Positions 41,359 to 51,120 of a DNA stretch of 64,000 nt are shown in pieces; the first letter of the stretch is position 1, and every line of letters begins with the position of its first letter. The position numbers and the translations under genes were made by a program. The notes under the pieces are model-generated. The model saw nothing but the letters and a program-made list of their open reading frames with translations, was not told where the DNA came from and did no database searches. This DNA is from Companilactobacillus jidongensis (lineage in GTDB: Bacteria > Bacillota > Bacilli > Lactobacillales > Lactobacillaceae): contig NZ_RHOP01000001.1 of the NCBI RefSeq assembly GCF_003946575.1, positions 1 to 64,000 on the forward strand. The letters are read 5' to 3'.

Positions 41359-42111
41359 ATGAAACTTATATCATGGAACGTTAATGGGCTACGTGCCGTC
41401 GTAAAAAAAGATTTTACATCAATCGTCGATCAATTAAATGCCGACATTATTTCGATCCAAGAAACAAAATTACACCAGGATCAAATTGACCTTGAATTAC
41501 CCGGATATCATCAATATTTTTATGATGCTGAACGTAAAGGATATTCTGGCACAGCCATCTTTACTAAAGAAGAACCGATTAATGTGACTCACGGACTTGG
41601 CGTTGAAGAGTTAGACACTGAGGGTCGTACATTAACACTAGAATTTCCAAAATTTTATTTAATTGACAGCTATTCACCAAATTCACAGCAAGAACTTAAG
41701 CGTCTCGACTTCAGAATGCAATACGATGATGCACTACGAGAATATATGAAACAATTATCTGCCGACAAACCGGTTATTCTCTGTGGAGACTTAAATGTTG
41801 CCCATGAAGAAATCGATATTAAAAATGATAAAGCTAATCATAAGAATCCTGGTTTCTCAGATGAAGAACGCAATAAGTTCTCAGAACTACTCGATAGTGG
41901 ATTCATTGATACCTTCCGTTACATGCATCCCGATGAGGTTAAGTATTCATGGTGGAGTTACCGTTTCAATGCACGTAAAAACAATGCCGGTTGGAGAATT
42001 GACTACTTCGTGATTTCTGACAATGGCAAAGACCTAGTCGCCAACGCTGATATTCTAAATGATGTTTTCGGATCTGACCACTGTCCTATCGAATTAGACT
42101 TAAACTTATAA
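41359..42111 (+). CDS. xth: Exodeoxyribonuclease III
   Basis: 250 residues of the AP endonuclease/exonuclease III family. Motifs in order: MKLISWNVNGLRAV, IQETKLHQDQ (metal Glu), SYSPNSQ, CGDLNVAHEEID (Asp/Asn active site), WSYRFNARKNNAGWRIDYF and GSDHCPI (catalytic Asp-His). Acts in base excision repair at abasic sites. ATG preceded by GAGGTG. Followed after 16 bases by a DnaQ-like exonuclease, probably co-transcribed. Confidence 0.94.
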   Translation: MKLISWNVNGLRAVVKKDFTSIVDQLNADIISIQETKLHQDQIDLELPGYHQYFYDAERKGYSGTAIFTKEEPINVTHGLGVEELDTEGRTLTLEFPKFYLIDSYSPNSQQELKRLDFRMQYDDALREYMKQLSADKPVILCGDLNVAHEEIDIKNDKANHKNPGFSDEERNKFSELLDSGFIDTFRYMHPDEVKYSWWSYRFNARKNNAGWRIDYFVISDNGKDLVANADILNDVFGSDHCPIELDLNL

Positions 42112-42127
42112 CATAAGGAGTTTTTAT

Positions 42128-42664
42128 ATGAACTTTGTTTCCATGGATTTTGAAACTGCCAACGGTCATCGTACTAGTGCTTGCTCACTAGCATTGGTAC
42201 TTGTTCGTAATAATGAAATTGTCGACAGTTTCTACACATTAATCAATCCACAAGAATTTTTTAGTCCCAGAAATATTCAAATTCACCATATCAGACCTGA
42301 CGATGTCAAAGATGCGCCAACTTTTGATCAAGTTTGGAGACACATTCAACCGTTGTTTGATAGCTCACATTTAGTAGCTGCCCACAATGCTAGTTTTGAT
42401 AATAGTGTTTTGAAGAATACATTAACAAATTACGGCATTTTTGCACCAAAGTACTTAACAATCGATACACTCAAAACTAGTCGTAAATTTTATCCACAAT
42501 TGCCTAATCACAAATTGGATACTGTTTCGCGAAATTTGAACATCGACCTTGAGCATCATCATAATGCCTTGGCGGATAGTATTGCTTGTGCTGAAATCTT
42601 ACTCAAAACTGAACAACAATTTGGTACTGAGCAAATAAAAAAGATGGTTAAGCTAACTAGCTAA
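42128..42664 (+). CDS. DnaQ-like 3'-5' exonuclease
   Basis: 178 residues, DEDDh exonuclease fold: Exo I FVSMDFETAN (3-12, Asp and Glu), Exo II HNASFDNSVL (~86-95), Exo III HHNALADSIACAEIL with the catalytic His-x4-Asp (~141-155). Similar to the epsilon-type proofreading domain and to small standalone exonucleases; lacks polymerase or BRCT parts. AAGGAG upstream. Its last 4 bases overlap the convergent acetyltransferase gene. Confidence 0.88.
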   Translation: MNFVSMDFETANGHRTSACSLALVLVRNNEIVDSFYTLINPQEFFSPRNIQIHHIRPDDVKDAPTFDQVWRHIQPLFDSSHLVAAHNASFDNSVLKNTLTNYGIFAPKYLTIDTLKTSRKFYPQLPNHKLDTVSRNLNIDLEHHHNALADSIACAEILLKTEQQFGTEQIKKMVKLTS

Positions 42665-43125
42665 ACCATCTTCAACATAATTATAGTTTTATCTGTTTCT
42701 GACTCTGTTGCAAATCCATATTTTTCATAAATATGAATTGCGGCAGGGTTATTTTTGTATACTTCTAAAGTTAACTTATTTAGTGTGGAATCAGTAGCCC
42801 AATCAAGAGCTTCTTCAATTAAATATGACGCAATACCATTATTCCAAAAGTCAGAATCCACTACTACTCCAAATTCAGCTATACCATCGGTCGTTTTTTC
42901 CAAGCGAGTAAATCCAATAATATCATCATCAAAAATAGCAACGATCAATTCATCTTCAGCCGAGTTATAAATCTCATCTAATGATTCTTCCTCGGATTCG
43001 ACGGTAACATTCGCCAAAAAATCATGTTCAATAAAGTTGCTTTGGTTACTGGCACGCTTCAAAAAATCCAATAATTTACTAGCATCACTGGGGATCGCTT
43101 CTCGCAAAATTAATTGTTCGCTCAT
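42661..43125 (-). CDS. GNAT-family N-acetyltransferase
   Basis: 154 residues. GNAT core with beta4 AEFGVVVDSDFWNNGIASYLIEEALDWA, where the acetyl-CoA pyrophosphate loop reads NNGIAS, and the end HIYEKYGFATESETDKTI. Its ATG overlaps the tsaE stop (ATGA), so it is translated with tsaE. This position suggests a RimI-like neighbour of the threonylcarbamoyl genes but the sequence is not clearly RimI; the target is unknown. Confidence 0.82.
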   Translation of the reverse strand: MSEQLILREAIPSDASKLLDFLKRASNQSNFIEHDFLANVTVESEEESLDEIYNSAEDELIVAIFDDDIIGFTRLEKTTDGIAEFGVVVDSDFWNNGIASYLIEEALDWATDSTLNKLTLEVYKNNPAAIHIYEKYGFATESETDKTIIMLKMV

Positions 43126-43601
43126 TTGGTAGCTCCATCCAAATATTTTCCGAAGTCACGTTTTTCATAACGATCACCATACATTTTGAAGGTAATTTGA
43201 CGATCATCATCAGCTTCTAAGCGTTTGATATTGATCGACATGTGATCATCTGGGACTTCTTCCTTAATAAATTGTGGCCATTCAACGATCGTGACACCGT
43301 CTCCATTAAAATATTCATCAAATCCTAAGTCTTCATCGGGACTGCTTTCTAGTCGATAAGCATCCATGTGATACAGTGGCAAACGGCCTTCTTGATATTC
43401 ACGGATCAAAGTAAAAGTTGGACTTTTAACATTCTTCTTGATACCCAATCCCTGAGCCAATCCTCTAGTAAAAGTTGTCTTGCCAACGCCAAGGTCACCA
43501 TTCATCAAAATGACATCCCCTGCCTTCAAATATGGCGCAAGGCCCTTACCCAAAGTTTCAGTATCTTGATAAGAATTCGTTTGTAATTGATATTCAGTCA
43601 T
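43122..43601 (-). CDS. tsaE: TsaE, tRNA threonylcarbamoyladenosine synthesis ATPase
   Basis: About 159 residues from ATG 43601 (GGGGAATAAT upstream; an earlier in-frame ATG at 43613 has no ribosome site). Walker A GDLGVGKTTFTRGLAQG (~36-52), SPTFTLIREY (~60) and YHMDAYRLESSPDEDLGFDEYF are family marks; VTIVEWPQ follows. Works with TsaB and TsaD to make t6A37 in tRNAs reading ANN codons. Sits 18 bases after pta, a common lactobacillus order. Confidence 0.92.
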   Translation of the reverse strand: MTEYQLQTNSYQDTETLGKGLAPYLKAGDVILMNGDLGVGKTTFTRGLAQGLGIKKNVKSPTFTLIREYQEGRLPLYHMDAYRLESSPDEDLGFDEYFNGDGVTIVEWPQFIKEEVPDDHMSINIKRLEADDDRQITFKMYGDRYEKRDFGKYLDGATK

Positions 43602-43619
43602 ATTATTCCCCATTAAAAA

Positions 43620-44588
43620 TTAAAGTGCTAAGGCAGCTGTAAGAATTGATGTCTTGTAAACATCTTCCTCATTGCATCCACGTGATAAATCAGAGATTGG
43701 TTTGTTCAAGCCTTGTAAGATAGGTCCAATAGCTTCGAATCCACCAAATCTTTGAGCAATCTTGTAACCGATGTTACCTGATTGTAGATCTGGGAATACG
43801 AAGACATTAGCATGTCCAGCAACCTTTGAACCTGGAGCTTTTTGGGCACCAACACTAGGTACAAAAGCAGCATCAAATTGCATCTCACCATCAACTGGAA
43901 GATCAGCATCTAGGCCGTGAGCAAATTCTGTAGCTGTACGAACTTTATCCACTTCTTCACTCTTGGCACTACCCTTAGTTGAAAAGCTAAGCATAGCAAC
44001 TTTTGGATCAATATCAAAGAGTTTTGCACTCTTAGCAGTTTGAACAGCAATTTCGGCTAGTCCTTGAGCATCTGGGTTGATATTAATGGCACAGTCAGCA
44101 AACATGTATCTTTCGTCACCCTTTTGCAAAATAAATGATCCACTGATTCTTGAATTGCCTGGAGCGGTTTTAACAATTTGAAGTGCTGGACGGACAGTAT
44201 CACCAGTTGAATGTACTGAACCAGATACCATACCACTAGCCTTATCCATATAAACAAGCATTGTACCGAAGTAGTTATTGTCTTTCAACATTTTAACTGC
44301 TTGTTCTTTAGTATTCTTACCCTTACGACGTTCAACGAAAGCATCAACCATTTCATCAAATTCAGGATAAGTTTCTGGATCAATAACTTGGAGTGCATCA
44401 ATATTTAAAGAATTATCACTGGCAACTTTTGCGATGTCATTTTTGTTTCCCAACAAAATTGGTTTGAGAATATTTTCTTTTTGCAAGCGAACTGCAGCAC
44501 CTAAGATACGAGGTTCAGTACCTTCAGGTAGTACGATCGTTAAATCTTTCCCATCAATTTTATTCTTAAGACTTTCAAATAAATCCAT
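43620..44588 (-). CDS. pta: Phosphate acetyltransferase
   Basis: 322 residues, short (single-domain) Pta: acetyl-CoA + Pi to acetyl phosphate + CoA. Marks: LPEGTEPRILGAA (~20), YFGTMLVYMDKASGMVSGSVHSTGDTVRPALQIVKT in broken form over ~106-142, and the C-terminal GGFEAIGPILQGLNKP (~285-300). Starts 2 bases after the ung stop. Paired in function with ackA at 19.9-21.1 kb, giving acetate and ATP. Confidence 0.95.
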   Translation of the reverse strand: MDLFESLKNKIDGKDLTIVLPEGTEPRILGAAVRLQKENILKPILLGNKNDIAKVASDNSLNIDALQVIDPETYPEFDEMVDAFVERRKGKNTKEQAVKMLKDNNYFGTMLVYMDKASGMVSGSVHSTGDTVRPALQIVKTAPGNSRISGSFILQKGDERYMFADCAININPDAQGLAEIAVQTAKSAKLFDIDPKVAMLSFSTKGSAKSEEVDKVRTATEFAHGLDADLPVDGEMQFDAAFVPSVGAQKAPGSKVAGHANVFVFPDLQSGNIGYKIAQRFGGFEAIGPILQGLNKPISDLSRGCNEEDVYKTSILTAALAL

Positions 44589-44590
44589 TA

Positions 44591-45286
44591 TTAGTTCTCC
44601 TCCATTTCATCGACAACTTCAGGTAATTGCCAATTGATTACCCTTTCATTATAGGATAAAAGCGCTTTATTTGTGCGAGAAAATGGTTTTGAACCAAAAA
44701 AACCTCGATAAGCAGACAATGGACTGGGATGTGGTGACGAAATAATTGTGTTTTTACTTTGATCTATTAACGGAATTTTGCCTTTAGCGGCACCGCCCCA
44801 CAAAATAAAAACGACTTTACCACGATCTGACAAGGCTTTGATTGCATAATCTGTTAACTGCTCCCACCCCTTATCCTTATGTGAGTACGCCTGACCTCTT
44901 CTAACGGTCAAAACAGAATTAAGTAATAATACACCTTGATCAGCCCAAGACTTCAAATAGCCATGGTTTACTGGCGTACATCCAACATCATCTTGTAATT
45001 CTTTATAGATATTAACTAATGACGGTGGAATTCTCACACCTGGTGCCACTGCAAAACTACATCCAATAGCTTGATTAGGTTCGTGGTACGGATCTTGTCC
45101 TAAAATAACTACTTTTGTATCAGCAAAAGATGTCCAGATGAAAGCTTGGAAAATATTATACATATTTGGATAAATAGTTTGTGTATTATATTCTTTCTTC
45201 AAAAAACTATGAAGATTCTGATAATACGGTTTATCAAATTCTCCATTCAAAACATCTTGCCAATCATTTTTTATTAACGTTCTCAA
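44591..45286 (-). CDS. ung: Uracil-DNA glycosylase
   Basis: 231 residues from TTG 45286; this start aligns with B. subtilis Ung (M-K-Q-L-L-x-x-x-W against L-R-T-L-I-K-N-D-W) and has AGGTG upstream. The frame extends to ATG 45334, which would add 16 residues. Motifs: [15 protein letters not shown] (catalytic Asp), [22 protein letters not shown] and [20 protein letters not shown] with the catalytic His. Removes uracil from DNA in base excision repair. Confidence 0.93.
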   Translation of the reverse strand: MRTLIKNDWQDVLNGEFDKPYYQNLHSFLKKEYNTQTIYPNMYNIFQAFIWTSFADTKVVILGQDPYHEPNQAIGCSFAVAPGVRIPPSLVNIYKELQDDVGCTPVNHGYLKSWADQGVLLLNSVLTVRRGQAYSHKDKGWEQLTDYAIKALSDRGKVVFILWGGAAKGKIPLIDQSKNTIISSPHPSPLSAYRGFFGSKPFSRTNKALLSYNERVINWQLPEVVDEMEEN

Positions 45287-45367
45287 ATTTACACCTACTG
45301 TCCTTGTATATGTCTTCTTAAAATATGGTAACATTCAATTATAGAATAACGCATTCGGAGGAGCTTT

Positions 45368-46261
45368 ATGATTAAATTAATTGCATCAGATATGGACGGA
45401 ACTTTGTTAAACGAAAAAATGGAAGTATCCGAACGTAATATTCAAGCTATAAAAAGTGCTAAAGATAATGGCATTGAATTTTTAATTGCATCGGGCCGCG
45501 GCTTGAGTGAAGCCAAGCCTTTCTTAAAAGATCGCGTACATCCCGGCTATATCACCCTTAATGGAGCTGAAGTTTTTGATAGTGAAGAAAATATGGTCTC
45601 CAGTAATCCCATTTCTAAAAAATCAAAATTCAAAATTGTTGAATTGTTTCATAAATATGATGTATATTTCGAAGTTGTAACCAACAAAGGAATCTTTTCA
45701 GACAATAAAGAACTACGTATTTCTAGTTTAGCTGAACTACTTATGAGTTTGAATCCCGGAACAACCTACGAAAAAGCATACGCCGACACCTTGGAAAAAA
45801 TCAAGTTGACTCCAATGACTTTTGTGGACAGTTACGATAAAATTTTCGATGACGACTCATATCAAATAATGAAATTACTCGCATTTGATTCTGATAATAA
45901 ACGAGACGTAAAATTGGAACCACTAAAAGATGAGATTCACGATTTGCTGACAGATGTTGTTGTTACGGCATCTTCACCTAACAATATTGAGGTAAACAGT
46001 ACAGATGCCCAAAAAGGTATTGCCCTGCTGAAATACGCTAAAACTAAAGGTATCAAACAATCTGAAATAATGGCTATTGGCGACAACTTGAATGATGCAT
46101 CGATGATCCAAGAAGCAGGTGTCGGAGTTGCTATGGCTAACGCTATTCCAGAAATAAAAGATATGGCCGATGAATTCACCGACAACAACACTAATGATGG
46201 TGTTGCCCAAATTATCGAAAAGGTTATCACACAAAACGAGATGGAGGGTCAAGTGGAATGA
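45368..46261 (+). CDS. Cof-type HAD-superfamily phosphatase
   Basis: 297 residues. HAD motif I SDMDGTLLNE (7-16), motif II IASGRG, motif III Lys before GIKQSEIMAIGDNLNDASMIQEAG with motif IV GDNLND; a C2B-type cap lies between (~85-205). Such proteins remove phosphate from sugar phosphates, FMN or similar small molecules; the substrate is not predictable. GGAGG ribosome-binding site; ends in an ATGA overlap with the next gene. Confidence 0.9.
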   Translation: MIKLIASDMDGTLLNEKMEVSERNIQAIKSAKDNGIEFLIASGRGLSEAKPFLKDRVHPGYITLNGAEVFDSEENMVSSNPISKKSKFKIVELFHKYDVYFEVVTNKGIFSDNKELRISSLAELLMSLNPGTTYEKAYADTLEKIKLTPMTFVDSYDKIFDDDSYQIMKLLAFDSDNKRDVKLEPLKDEIHDLLTDVVVTASSPNNIEVNSTDAQKGIALLKYAKTKGIKQSEIMAIGDNLNDASMIQEAGVGVAMANAIPEIKDMADEFTDNNTNDGVAQIIEKVITQNEMEGQVE

Positions 46262-46797
46262 AACTTTATATACGCAAAGCAGACTTAATGGTGGGAAATA
46301 TTCTTGTAGTAACAAATCAGAATAAAGAAACTATTTTTATTGCTTCGCGTGATAAAGACAATCCTTTTTTGATTCAGCTATACAACCGCCTCAACACTAA
46401 AATTGGTGAGATAAAGCTCAAAAATAATTTTTTGAAAATTTATTCGATTGAAGTCAATGGTGAAGAAATTGCAACAATAAATGCTGTTCCAATGATAGAT
46501 ATGAAGTATGTATATTTATCTAAGATAAACTGGAATATAATTGGCAACATGGTCATTTCTAACTACCATGTAATGCAAGCTGGTAAAGAAATAATGACGG
46601 TTCAGCCTACAATAATGAGTCAAGGCCATCCCGGACTCGAGATAGATATTGATGATATGGACAATAGACCAATCGGTACAATGGTTGCTATCTTCTTAGA
46701 TAAATACATCAAGGTACCAAATCTAAAGCCTGACAATGACGTCGACATTGGCTTCAAATCAAAACTATCATTTTTTAACTTCAAAAATAAATGCTAG
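46258..46797 (+). CDS. Conserved hypothetical, LURP-one/tubby-like fold suspected
   Basis: 179 residues, no signal peptide or membrane helix, made almost entirely of short beta-strand-like segments with repeated turns (e.g. MKLYIRKADLMVGNILVV, LKIYSIEVNGEEIATI, YHVMQAGKEIMTVQP). The pattern and length resemble the LURP-one-related/YxjI beta-barrel proteins that may bind membranes or scramble lipids, but similarity is weak and by eye only. Translationally coupled (ATGA) to the HAD phosphatase upstream. Confidence 0.55.
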   Translation: MKLYIRKADLMVGNILVVTNQNKETIFIASRDKDNPFLIQLYNRLNTKIGEIKLKNNFLKIYSIEVNGEEIATINAVPMIDMKYVYLSKINWNIIGNMVISNYHVMQAGKEIMTVQPTIMSQGHPGLEIDIDDMDNRPIGTMVAIFLDKYIKVPNLKPDNDVDIGFKSKLSFFNFKNKC

Positions 46798-46802
46798 ACA
46801 AA

Positions 46803-46840
46803 AATAGTGCTCCTGACCAATTGTCAGAAGCACTATTTTT
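46803..46840. terminator. Bidirectional terminator
   Basis: AATAGTGCT(c)CTGAC/GTCAG(a)AGCACTATT with a 5-base loop, flanked by A-run and T-run, between the convergent hypothetical gene (+) and acetyltransferase (-). Confidence 0.85.
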
Positions 46841-47405
46841 ATTTATTTAATTCAAGTTGCATGTGATCGTACAAGTGATCACCAATATATAATTGACCCA
46901 CTTTGTCAAATCCAACTTTGTCATAAAGATGTCTGGCAGGTTTATTGGTAACATCAACATTCAAACTCATGATTTTCTCACCACGTCCATGGATCAACTC
47001 AATCAATTCTTTGAGCGTCTTAGTTCCAATTCCTTTACCTTGCATATCTGGAGCAACCGCAAATGAATCAAGATACCATTCCCCTGGCCAAGCTTCCTTG
47101 TCAGTAAAAATACTGTCTTTTTTGATTCCATGCTCGTGCATGATTTTAACTAGCGGTGCATCGATTCCATCTTCTAATTCTTCAGGATAACCAACAGAGA
47201 TAGCAGCTACCTTGCCGTCGATCTCATTAACCAAAATGTGATCTAATCCATAACGGTAATCGGGTAGTTCAAATCCTTCGCGAATGATTTGTGCCATCGT
47301 ATCATTACCAAGTTCCTTAAAAATATCTAACTCCATTTCGTCAAATATTTGGAACAATGTCGGTAATATCTGATCGATGTCTCCCTCTTTTGCATATCTA
47401 AACAT
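46839..47405 (-). CDS. GNAT-family N-acetyltransferase
   Basis: 188 residues. Core acetyl-CoA motif DSFAVAPDMQGKGIGTKTLKELI (Q-x-x-G-x-G/A form) followed by MSLNVDVTNKPARHLYDKVGFDKVGQ; N-terminal half is helical with an acidic patch. Its own gene with a terminator shared with the convergent hypothetical. Target unknown; unlike the 154-residue GNAT at 42.7 kb in length and N-terminus. Confidence 0.85.
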   Translation of the reverse strand: MFRYAKEGDIDQILPTLFQIFDEMELDIFKELGNDTMAQIIREGFELPDYRYGLDHILVNEIDGKVAAISVGYPEELEDGIDAPLVKIMHEHGIKKDSIFTDKEAWPGEWYLDSFAVAPDMQGKGIGTKTLKELIELIHGRGEKIMSLNVDVTNKPARHLYDKVGFDKVGQLYIGDHLYDHMQLELNK

Positions 47406-47457
47406 ACTTTCACCTCAATAACATAATACATGAAAATAGATAAATTACCAAATTAGA

Positions 47458-47490
47458 CAAAAAGATACCCAAAAATTGGATATCTTTTTA
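47458..47490 (-). terminator. Terminator of the secG-est-rnr-smpB operon
   Basis: AAGATATCC/GGGTATCTT stem with an A/T loop and U-run on the minus strand, after the smpB stop. Confidence 0.85.
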
Positions 47491-47505
47491 TTTTTTATAT
47501 GATTT

Positions 47506-47979
47506 TTAGCGTACTGCACTCTTCATTGCACGTTGAATTTCACGCTCTTGGTCACGTCGTTTGATAGTCTCACGCTTATCAAATTGGCGTTTACCTTGAG
47601 CTATTCCAATCAATACTTTGGCAAAACCATTTTTCAAGTATACTTTCAAAGGAATAACTGTAATTCCTTTTTCTTGAACAGTTGAAGCAATTTTTCTGAT
47701 TTCTTTTTTGTGTAATAGTAATTTTCGATTACGCAATGGATCATGATTGAATTGATTTCCTTGATCATAAATAGCAATATTCACGTTCTCAAGCCACAAT
47801 TCACCATTTCTAGGTTGAACGAATCCATCACGAATGTTGATTTTACTTGCTCGTACGGACTTTATTTCAGTACCAGTCAGAGAAATACCTGCCTCATATG
47901 TACTCAAAATATTGTAATCGTGACGAGCTTTACGGTTGTTAGCTACTTCGTTAGCAGCTTTTACGTGATGCTTCTTCAT
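47506..47979 (-). CDS. smpB: SsrA-binding protein SmpB
   Basis: 157 residues, small basic beta-barrel protein that brings tmRNA to stalled ribosomes. Marks: [46 protein letters not shown] and the C-terminal helix region [21 protein letters not shown]. The tmRNA gene itself is not in the window. Follows rnr after 6 bases; RNase R degrades the mRNAs released by trans-translation, so the pairing is functional. Confidence 0.96.
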   Translation of the reverse strand: MKKHHVKAANEVANNRKARHDYNILSTYEAGISLTGTEIKSVRASKINIRDGFVQPRNGELWLENVNIAIYDQGNQFNHDPLRNRKLLLHKKEIRKIASTVQEKGITVIPLKVYLKNGFAKVLIGIAQGKRQFDKRETIKRRDQEREIQRAMKSAVR

Positions 47980-47985
47980 TTCTCA

Positions 47986-50370
47986 TCACCGACTTTCGTA
48001 TTTACCACGTCTCTTATTATTTCCGTTACTGCTATGACCGTGATTGTTATTGCCACGACTTTGACCACCGTTATTAGAGTGACCATTCGAATGATTGTTA
48101 CCACCACTGTGACGACGATCACTTCTACTGTGACTGCCACGACGCTTAGCAAATTCTTCTTCGCGCTTCTTAGCTTGTTCAGCCTCTTCAGGTGTTAGAA
48201 CTCTCTCAAAGTCGATTTGACGATGTTCAACGTCAGCACGGATAAGTTTTACTTGGATAGGTTGACCGACCTTAAAGGACTTACCAGTTCCACGTCCATG
48301 CATTGACATACTCTTCTCATCGTATTCGTAATAATCATCTTTCATATTAGAAATATGAATCAGGCCTTCAACGGTATTATCTAGTTGAATGAACATACCA
48401 AAGCTTGTAACTGAGCTGACAACGGCATCAAAAGTTTCACCGACTTGATCAGCCATATATTCAGTCTTCTTAAGATCATCAACTGCACGTTCAGCATCAA
48501 TTGATTTTCTTTCACGACCAGAAGTATGCTCACCAATTTCTTTAAGTCTGCCACCCCACTTAGCTTGCTCATCATCAGTAAAGCCGTTCTCGTCATAACT
48601 GTGAATCATACGGTGAACAGTCAAATCAGGATAACGACGAATTGGTGAAGTAAAGTGCGTATAATACTTGGCAGCTAATCCAAAGTGACCTAACGGTTCG
48701 TCTGAATATCTAGCTTGTTGCATACTTCTCAATAACATGATCGTAACAACGGCTTCTTCAGGTGTACCAAGTACTTGTGCAAGTACTCCTTGGAACATCT
48801 TAGGACTGATATCTTTCAAATTGCCATGAACATCAATACCCATTGCTGCAACAAATTCAAAGAATTTCTTAACCTTTTCATCATCTGGCTTCTCATGGAC
48901 ACGATATAGGAATGGAACATGCTTCAAATTATAGTTCTTAGCAACTGTTTCGTTAGCAGCCAACATGAATGATTCGATCATTCGTTCAGAAGTACCACGG
49001 TCACGCAATTGAATATCAATTGGCTTACCATTTTCATCCACAATGATCTTAGCTTCTGTTTCTTCGAAGTCAATTGCTCCACGTTCATGACGCATCTTTA
49101 GTAGAATTTCGTGAAGTTCAGCCATATCTTGCAACATTGGTACTAGTGGCTTGTATTCTTCATTTAACTCTTCGTCACCCTCTAATATCTTATTAACATT
49201 GTTATATGTCATACGATATTTAGATTGAATAATACTAGGATAAATATCATACTTCTCAACTTGTCCAGCATGATTGATGACCATATCACATGTTAAGGCA
49301 AGTCTATCCTCACCAGGATTCAATGAACAAATACCATTTGACAATCTAAACGGAAGCATTGGAATAACACGGTCAACTAGATAAGTACTAGTTCCACGTT
49401 CATAAGCTTCCTTATCAAGTGCTGAACCTTCAGTTACATAGTGTGTAACATCAGCAATATGAACTTCAAGATGAAATTTACCATCAGCAAGTTTTTCAAC
49501 GCCAACAGCATCATCAAAATCTTTTGAGTCATCCCCATCAATAGTGATAACCATATTGTCAGTCAAATCATGACGTCCCTCCCGATCACTTTCTAGAACA
49601 TGATCGGGAATTTGTTCGGCCTCGTCTAGAACTTCCTTAGGAAATTCTGGATTAATATCGTTATCAACAACGATCGACATAATATCAACACCAGGGTCAT
49701 TCTTGTTACCAATGACTTCTAGAGCTGTACCTTCCATGCTTTGTGGATGCTTGTCATTTGGATATTCATCAATCGATACTTGAACCATATCTCCCATTTG
49801 TGGATGTAGTCCCTTATCTGAGATGAAGACCATATATGAAGCCAACTTCTTTTCGTGACTCTTAACATAACCATAGTTGCCAGACTTCTCCACTTGAGCA
49901 TCACTGTACGGATGAAACTCACCAACGATTTTTGACAACGAACGTTCAACAATCTTGATAATTTCACCCTCTGGTCCTTTATCGATCCAAGGATTAGATG
50001 GTTTAGTGATTTTAACTTCAACTGTATCTCCATTAACGGCGTGAAGTGTGTTGTCTCTTGCAACGAAGGCATCAGGTTCTACTTCGTCATATCTAACGAA
50101 ACCAAATCCCTTGTCATTACCCTTAAATGTACCTTCAAGTACTTTGTCAGGTTGAGTCATCTTGAACTCTTCCTTGTTTGTGAGAGTGATCTTACCCTCA
50201 CCTTCAAGAACTGCCAAAGCCTTCACAACACGTTTAAATGCTGAGGCTCCATTCATTCTCAAAGAATTTTCAATTTGTTCAGAATTAAATCTACGTTCTG
50301 GATTATTTCTGAAAAATTCTAGTATATCTGCAATTAATTTATCTTCTTTATCAGGCATTTCTTTCCTCAA
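47986..50370 (-). CDS. rnr: Ribonuclease R
   Basis: 794 residues. Order of domains: N-terminal helix-turn-helix (~10-65), two cold-shock OB folds (~70-230), RNB catalytic domain (~255-585) with TIDGDDSKDFDDAVGV, whose Asp cluster binds Mg, and an S1 domain (~630-710) with FDAVVSSVTSFGMFIQLDN. The tail after ~725 is low-complexity and rich in Ser, Arg, His, Gly and Asn, a probable RNA- or ribosome-binding extension. Processive 3'-5' exoribonuclease for structured RNA. Confidence 0.96.
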   Translation of the reverse strand: MRKEMPDKEDKLIADILEFFRNNPERRFNSEQIENSLRMNGASAFKRVVKALAVLEGEGKITLTNKEEFKMTQPDKVLEGTFKGNDKGFGFVRYDEVEPDAFVARDNTLHAVNGDTVEVKITKPSNPWIDKGPEGEIIKIVERSLSKIVGEFHPYSDAQVEKSGNYGYVKSHEKKLASYMVFISDKGLHPQMGDMVQVSIDEYPNDKHPQSMEGTALEVIGNKNDPGVDIMSIVVDNDINPEFPKEVLDEAEQIPDHVLESDREGRHDLTDNMVITIDGDDSKDFDDAVGVEKLADGKFHLEVHIADVTHYVTEGSALDKEAYERGTSTYLVDRVIPMLPFRLSNGICSLNPGEDRLALTCDMVINHAGQVEKYDIYPSIIQSKYRMTYNNVNKILEGDEELNEEYKPLVPMLQDMAELHEILLKMRHERGAIDFEETEAKIIVDENGKPIDIQLRDRGTSERMIESFMLAANETVAKNYNLKHVPFLYRVHEKPDDEKVKKFFEFVAAMGIDVHGNLKDISPKMFQGVLAQVLGTPEEAVVTIMLLRSMQQARYSDEPLGHFGLAAKYYTHFTSPIRRYPDLTVHRMIHSYDENGFTDDEQAKWGGRLKEIGEHTSGRERKSIDAERAVDDLKKTEYMADQVGETFDAVVSSVTSFGMFIQLDNTVEGLIHISNMKDDYYEYDEKSMSMHGRGTGKSFKVGQPIQVKLIRADVEHRQIDFERVLTPEEAEQAKKREEEFAKRRGSHSRSDRRHSGGNNHSNGHSNNGGQSRGNNNHGHSSNGNNKRRGKYESR

Positions 50371-51100
50371 TGTTTTCTAAAAAGTTTAGCACATCGCCCT
50401 CTAATTCCTTATGAGCACGATTAATTGTTAAGACATGTCCTGCATCATATTGATGAAATTCCGCAGTCTTAACTATCTGAGCCACTTGCTTAGCGGCTTC
50501 AGGATCTATCATTTTATCTCTCGTACCTTGCCCTATAAAGTAGGGCTTATCTATTTCAGTTAATTTATTACCCACACCAGTGGTCGTATTTCTAATATCA
50601 AGCAGCATTGAATCAATTTTTGAATCGATCGTTCGCAGATTTTTATATTTTTCTATTTCTGAAACTTCACGAATTTCATAGGCCTTCTCAGCATAAGTCA
50701 TGAAAGCATTTCTGACATTTTTGAAGTCCCTGGACAATACTGGCGAGCCAAATACTCCTCCAGCTTTGATCTCGGGAATTTCTTCAATTGCTTTAGTTGC
50801 AAAGATTGCCCCTAATGAAAGTCCAAATATATATATTTCATCCTTGTCATGATCCTTCAAAAAAACCACCGCATCATTGACTTGTTGCCACCACTTATCT
50901 GGTCCACCGAGATTCAAAATATCCATTGGCTCTGCTGTTCCGTGGCCCATAAACATCGGAGCATACGCTGAAAAATTATTACGTTCCAACATTCTGCCCA
51001 TTAATCTCATATCATTAGATGTCCCTGAAAATGAATGCAACAATATTACCGCCTTTTTTCCTGAGTCAAAGAAAAAAGGTTTCGGTGTCAAAATTCTCAA
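50351..51100 (-). CDS. est: Carboxylesterase (Est30-like alpha/beta hydrolase)
   Basis: 249 residues. AVILLHSFSGTSNDMRLMGR at the start gives the oxyanion-side HSFSG motif, the nucleophile elbow is FGLSLGAI (GxSxG, ~93-98), and the catalytic Asp and His are in IGQGTRDKMIDPE and YDAGHVLTINRAH. Cytosolic serine esterase acting on short acyl esters in relatives. Lies between secG and rnr as in many Firmicutes; it overlaps rnr by 20 bases. Confidence 0.92.
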   Translation of the reverse strand: MRILTPKPFFFDSGKKAVILLHSFSGTSNDMRLMGRMLERNNFSAYAPMFMGHGTAEPMDILNLGGPDKWWQQVNDAVVFLKDHDKDEIYIFGLSLGAIFATKAIEEIPEIKAGGVFGSPVLSRDFKNVRNAFMTYAEKAYEIREVSEIEKYKNLRTIDSKIDSMLLDIRNTTTGVGNKLTEIDKPYFIGQGTRDKMIDPEAAKQVAQIVKTAEFHQYDAGHVLTINRAHKELEGDVLNFLENIEERNA

Positions 51101-51120
51101 TAAAAAACACTCCTTATAAC

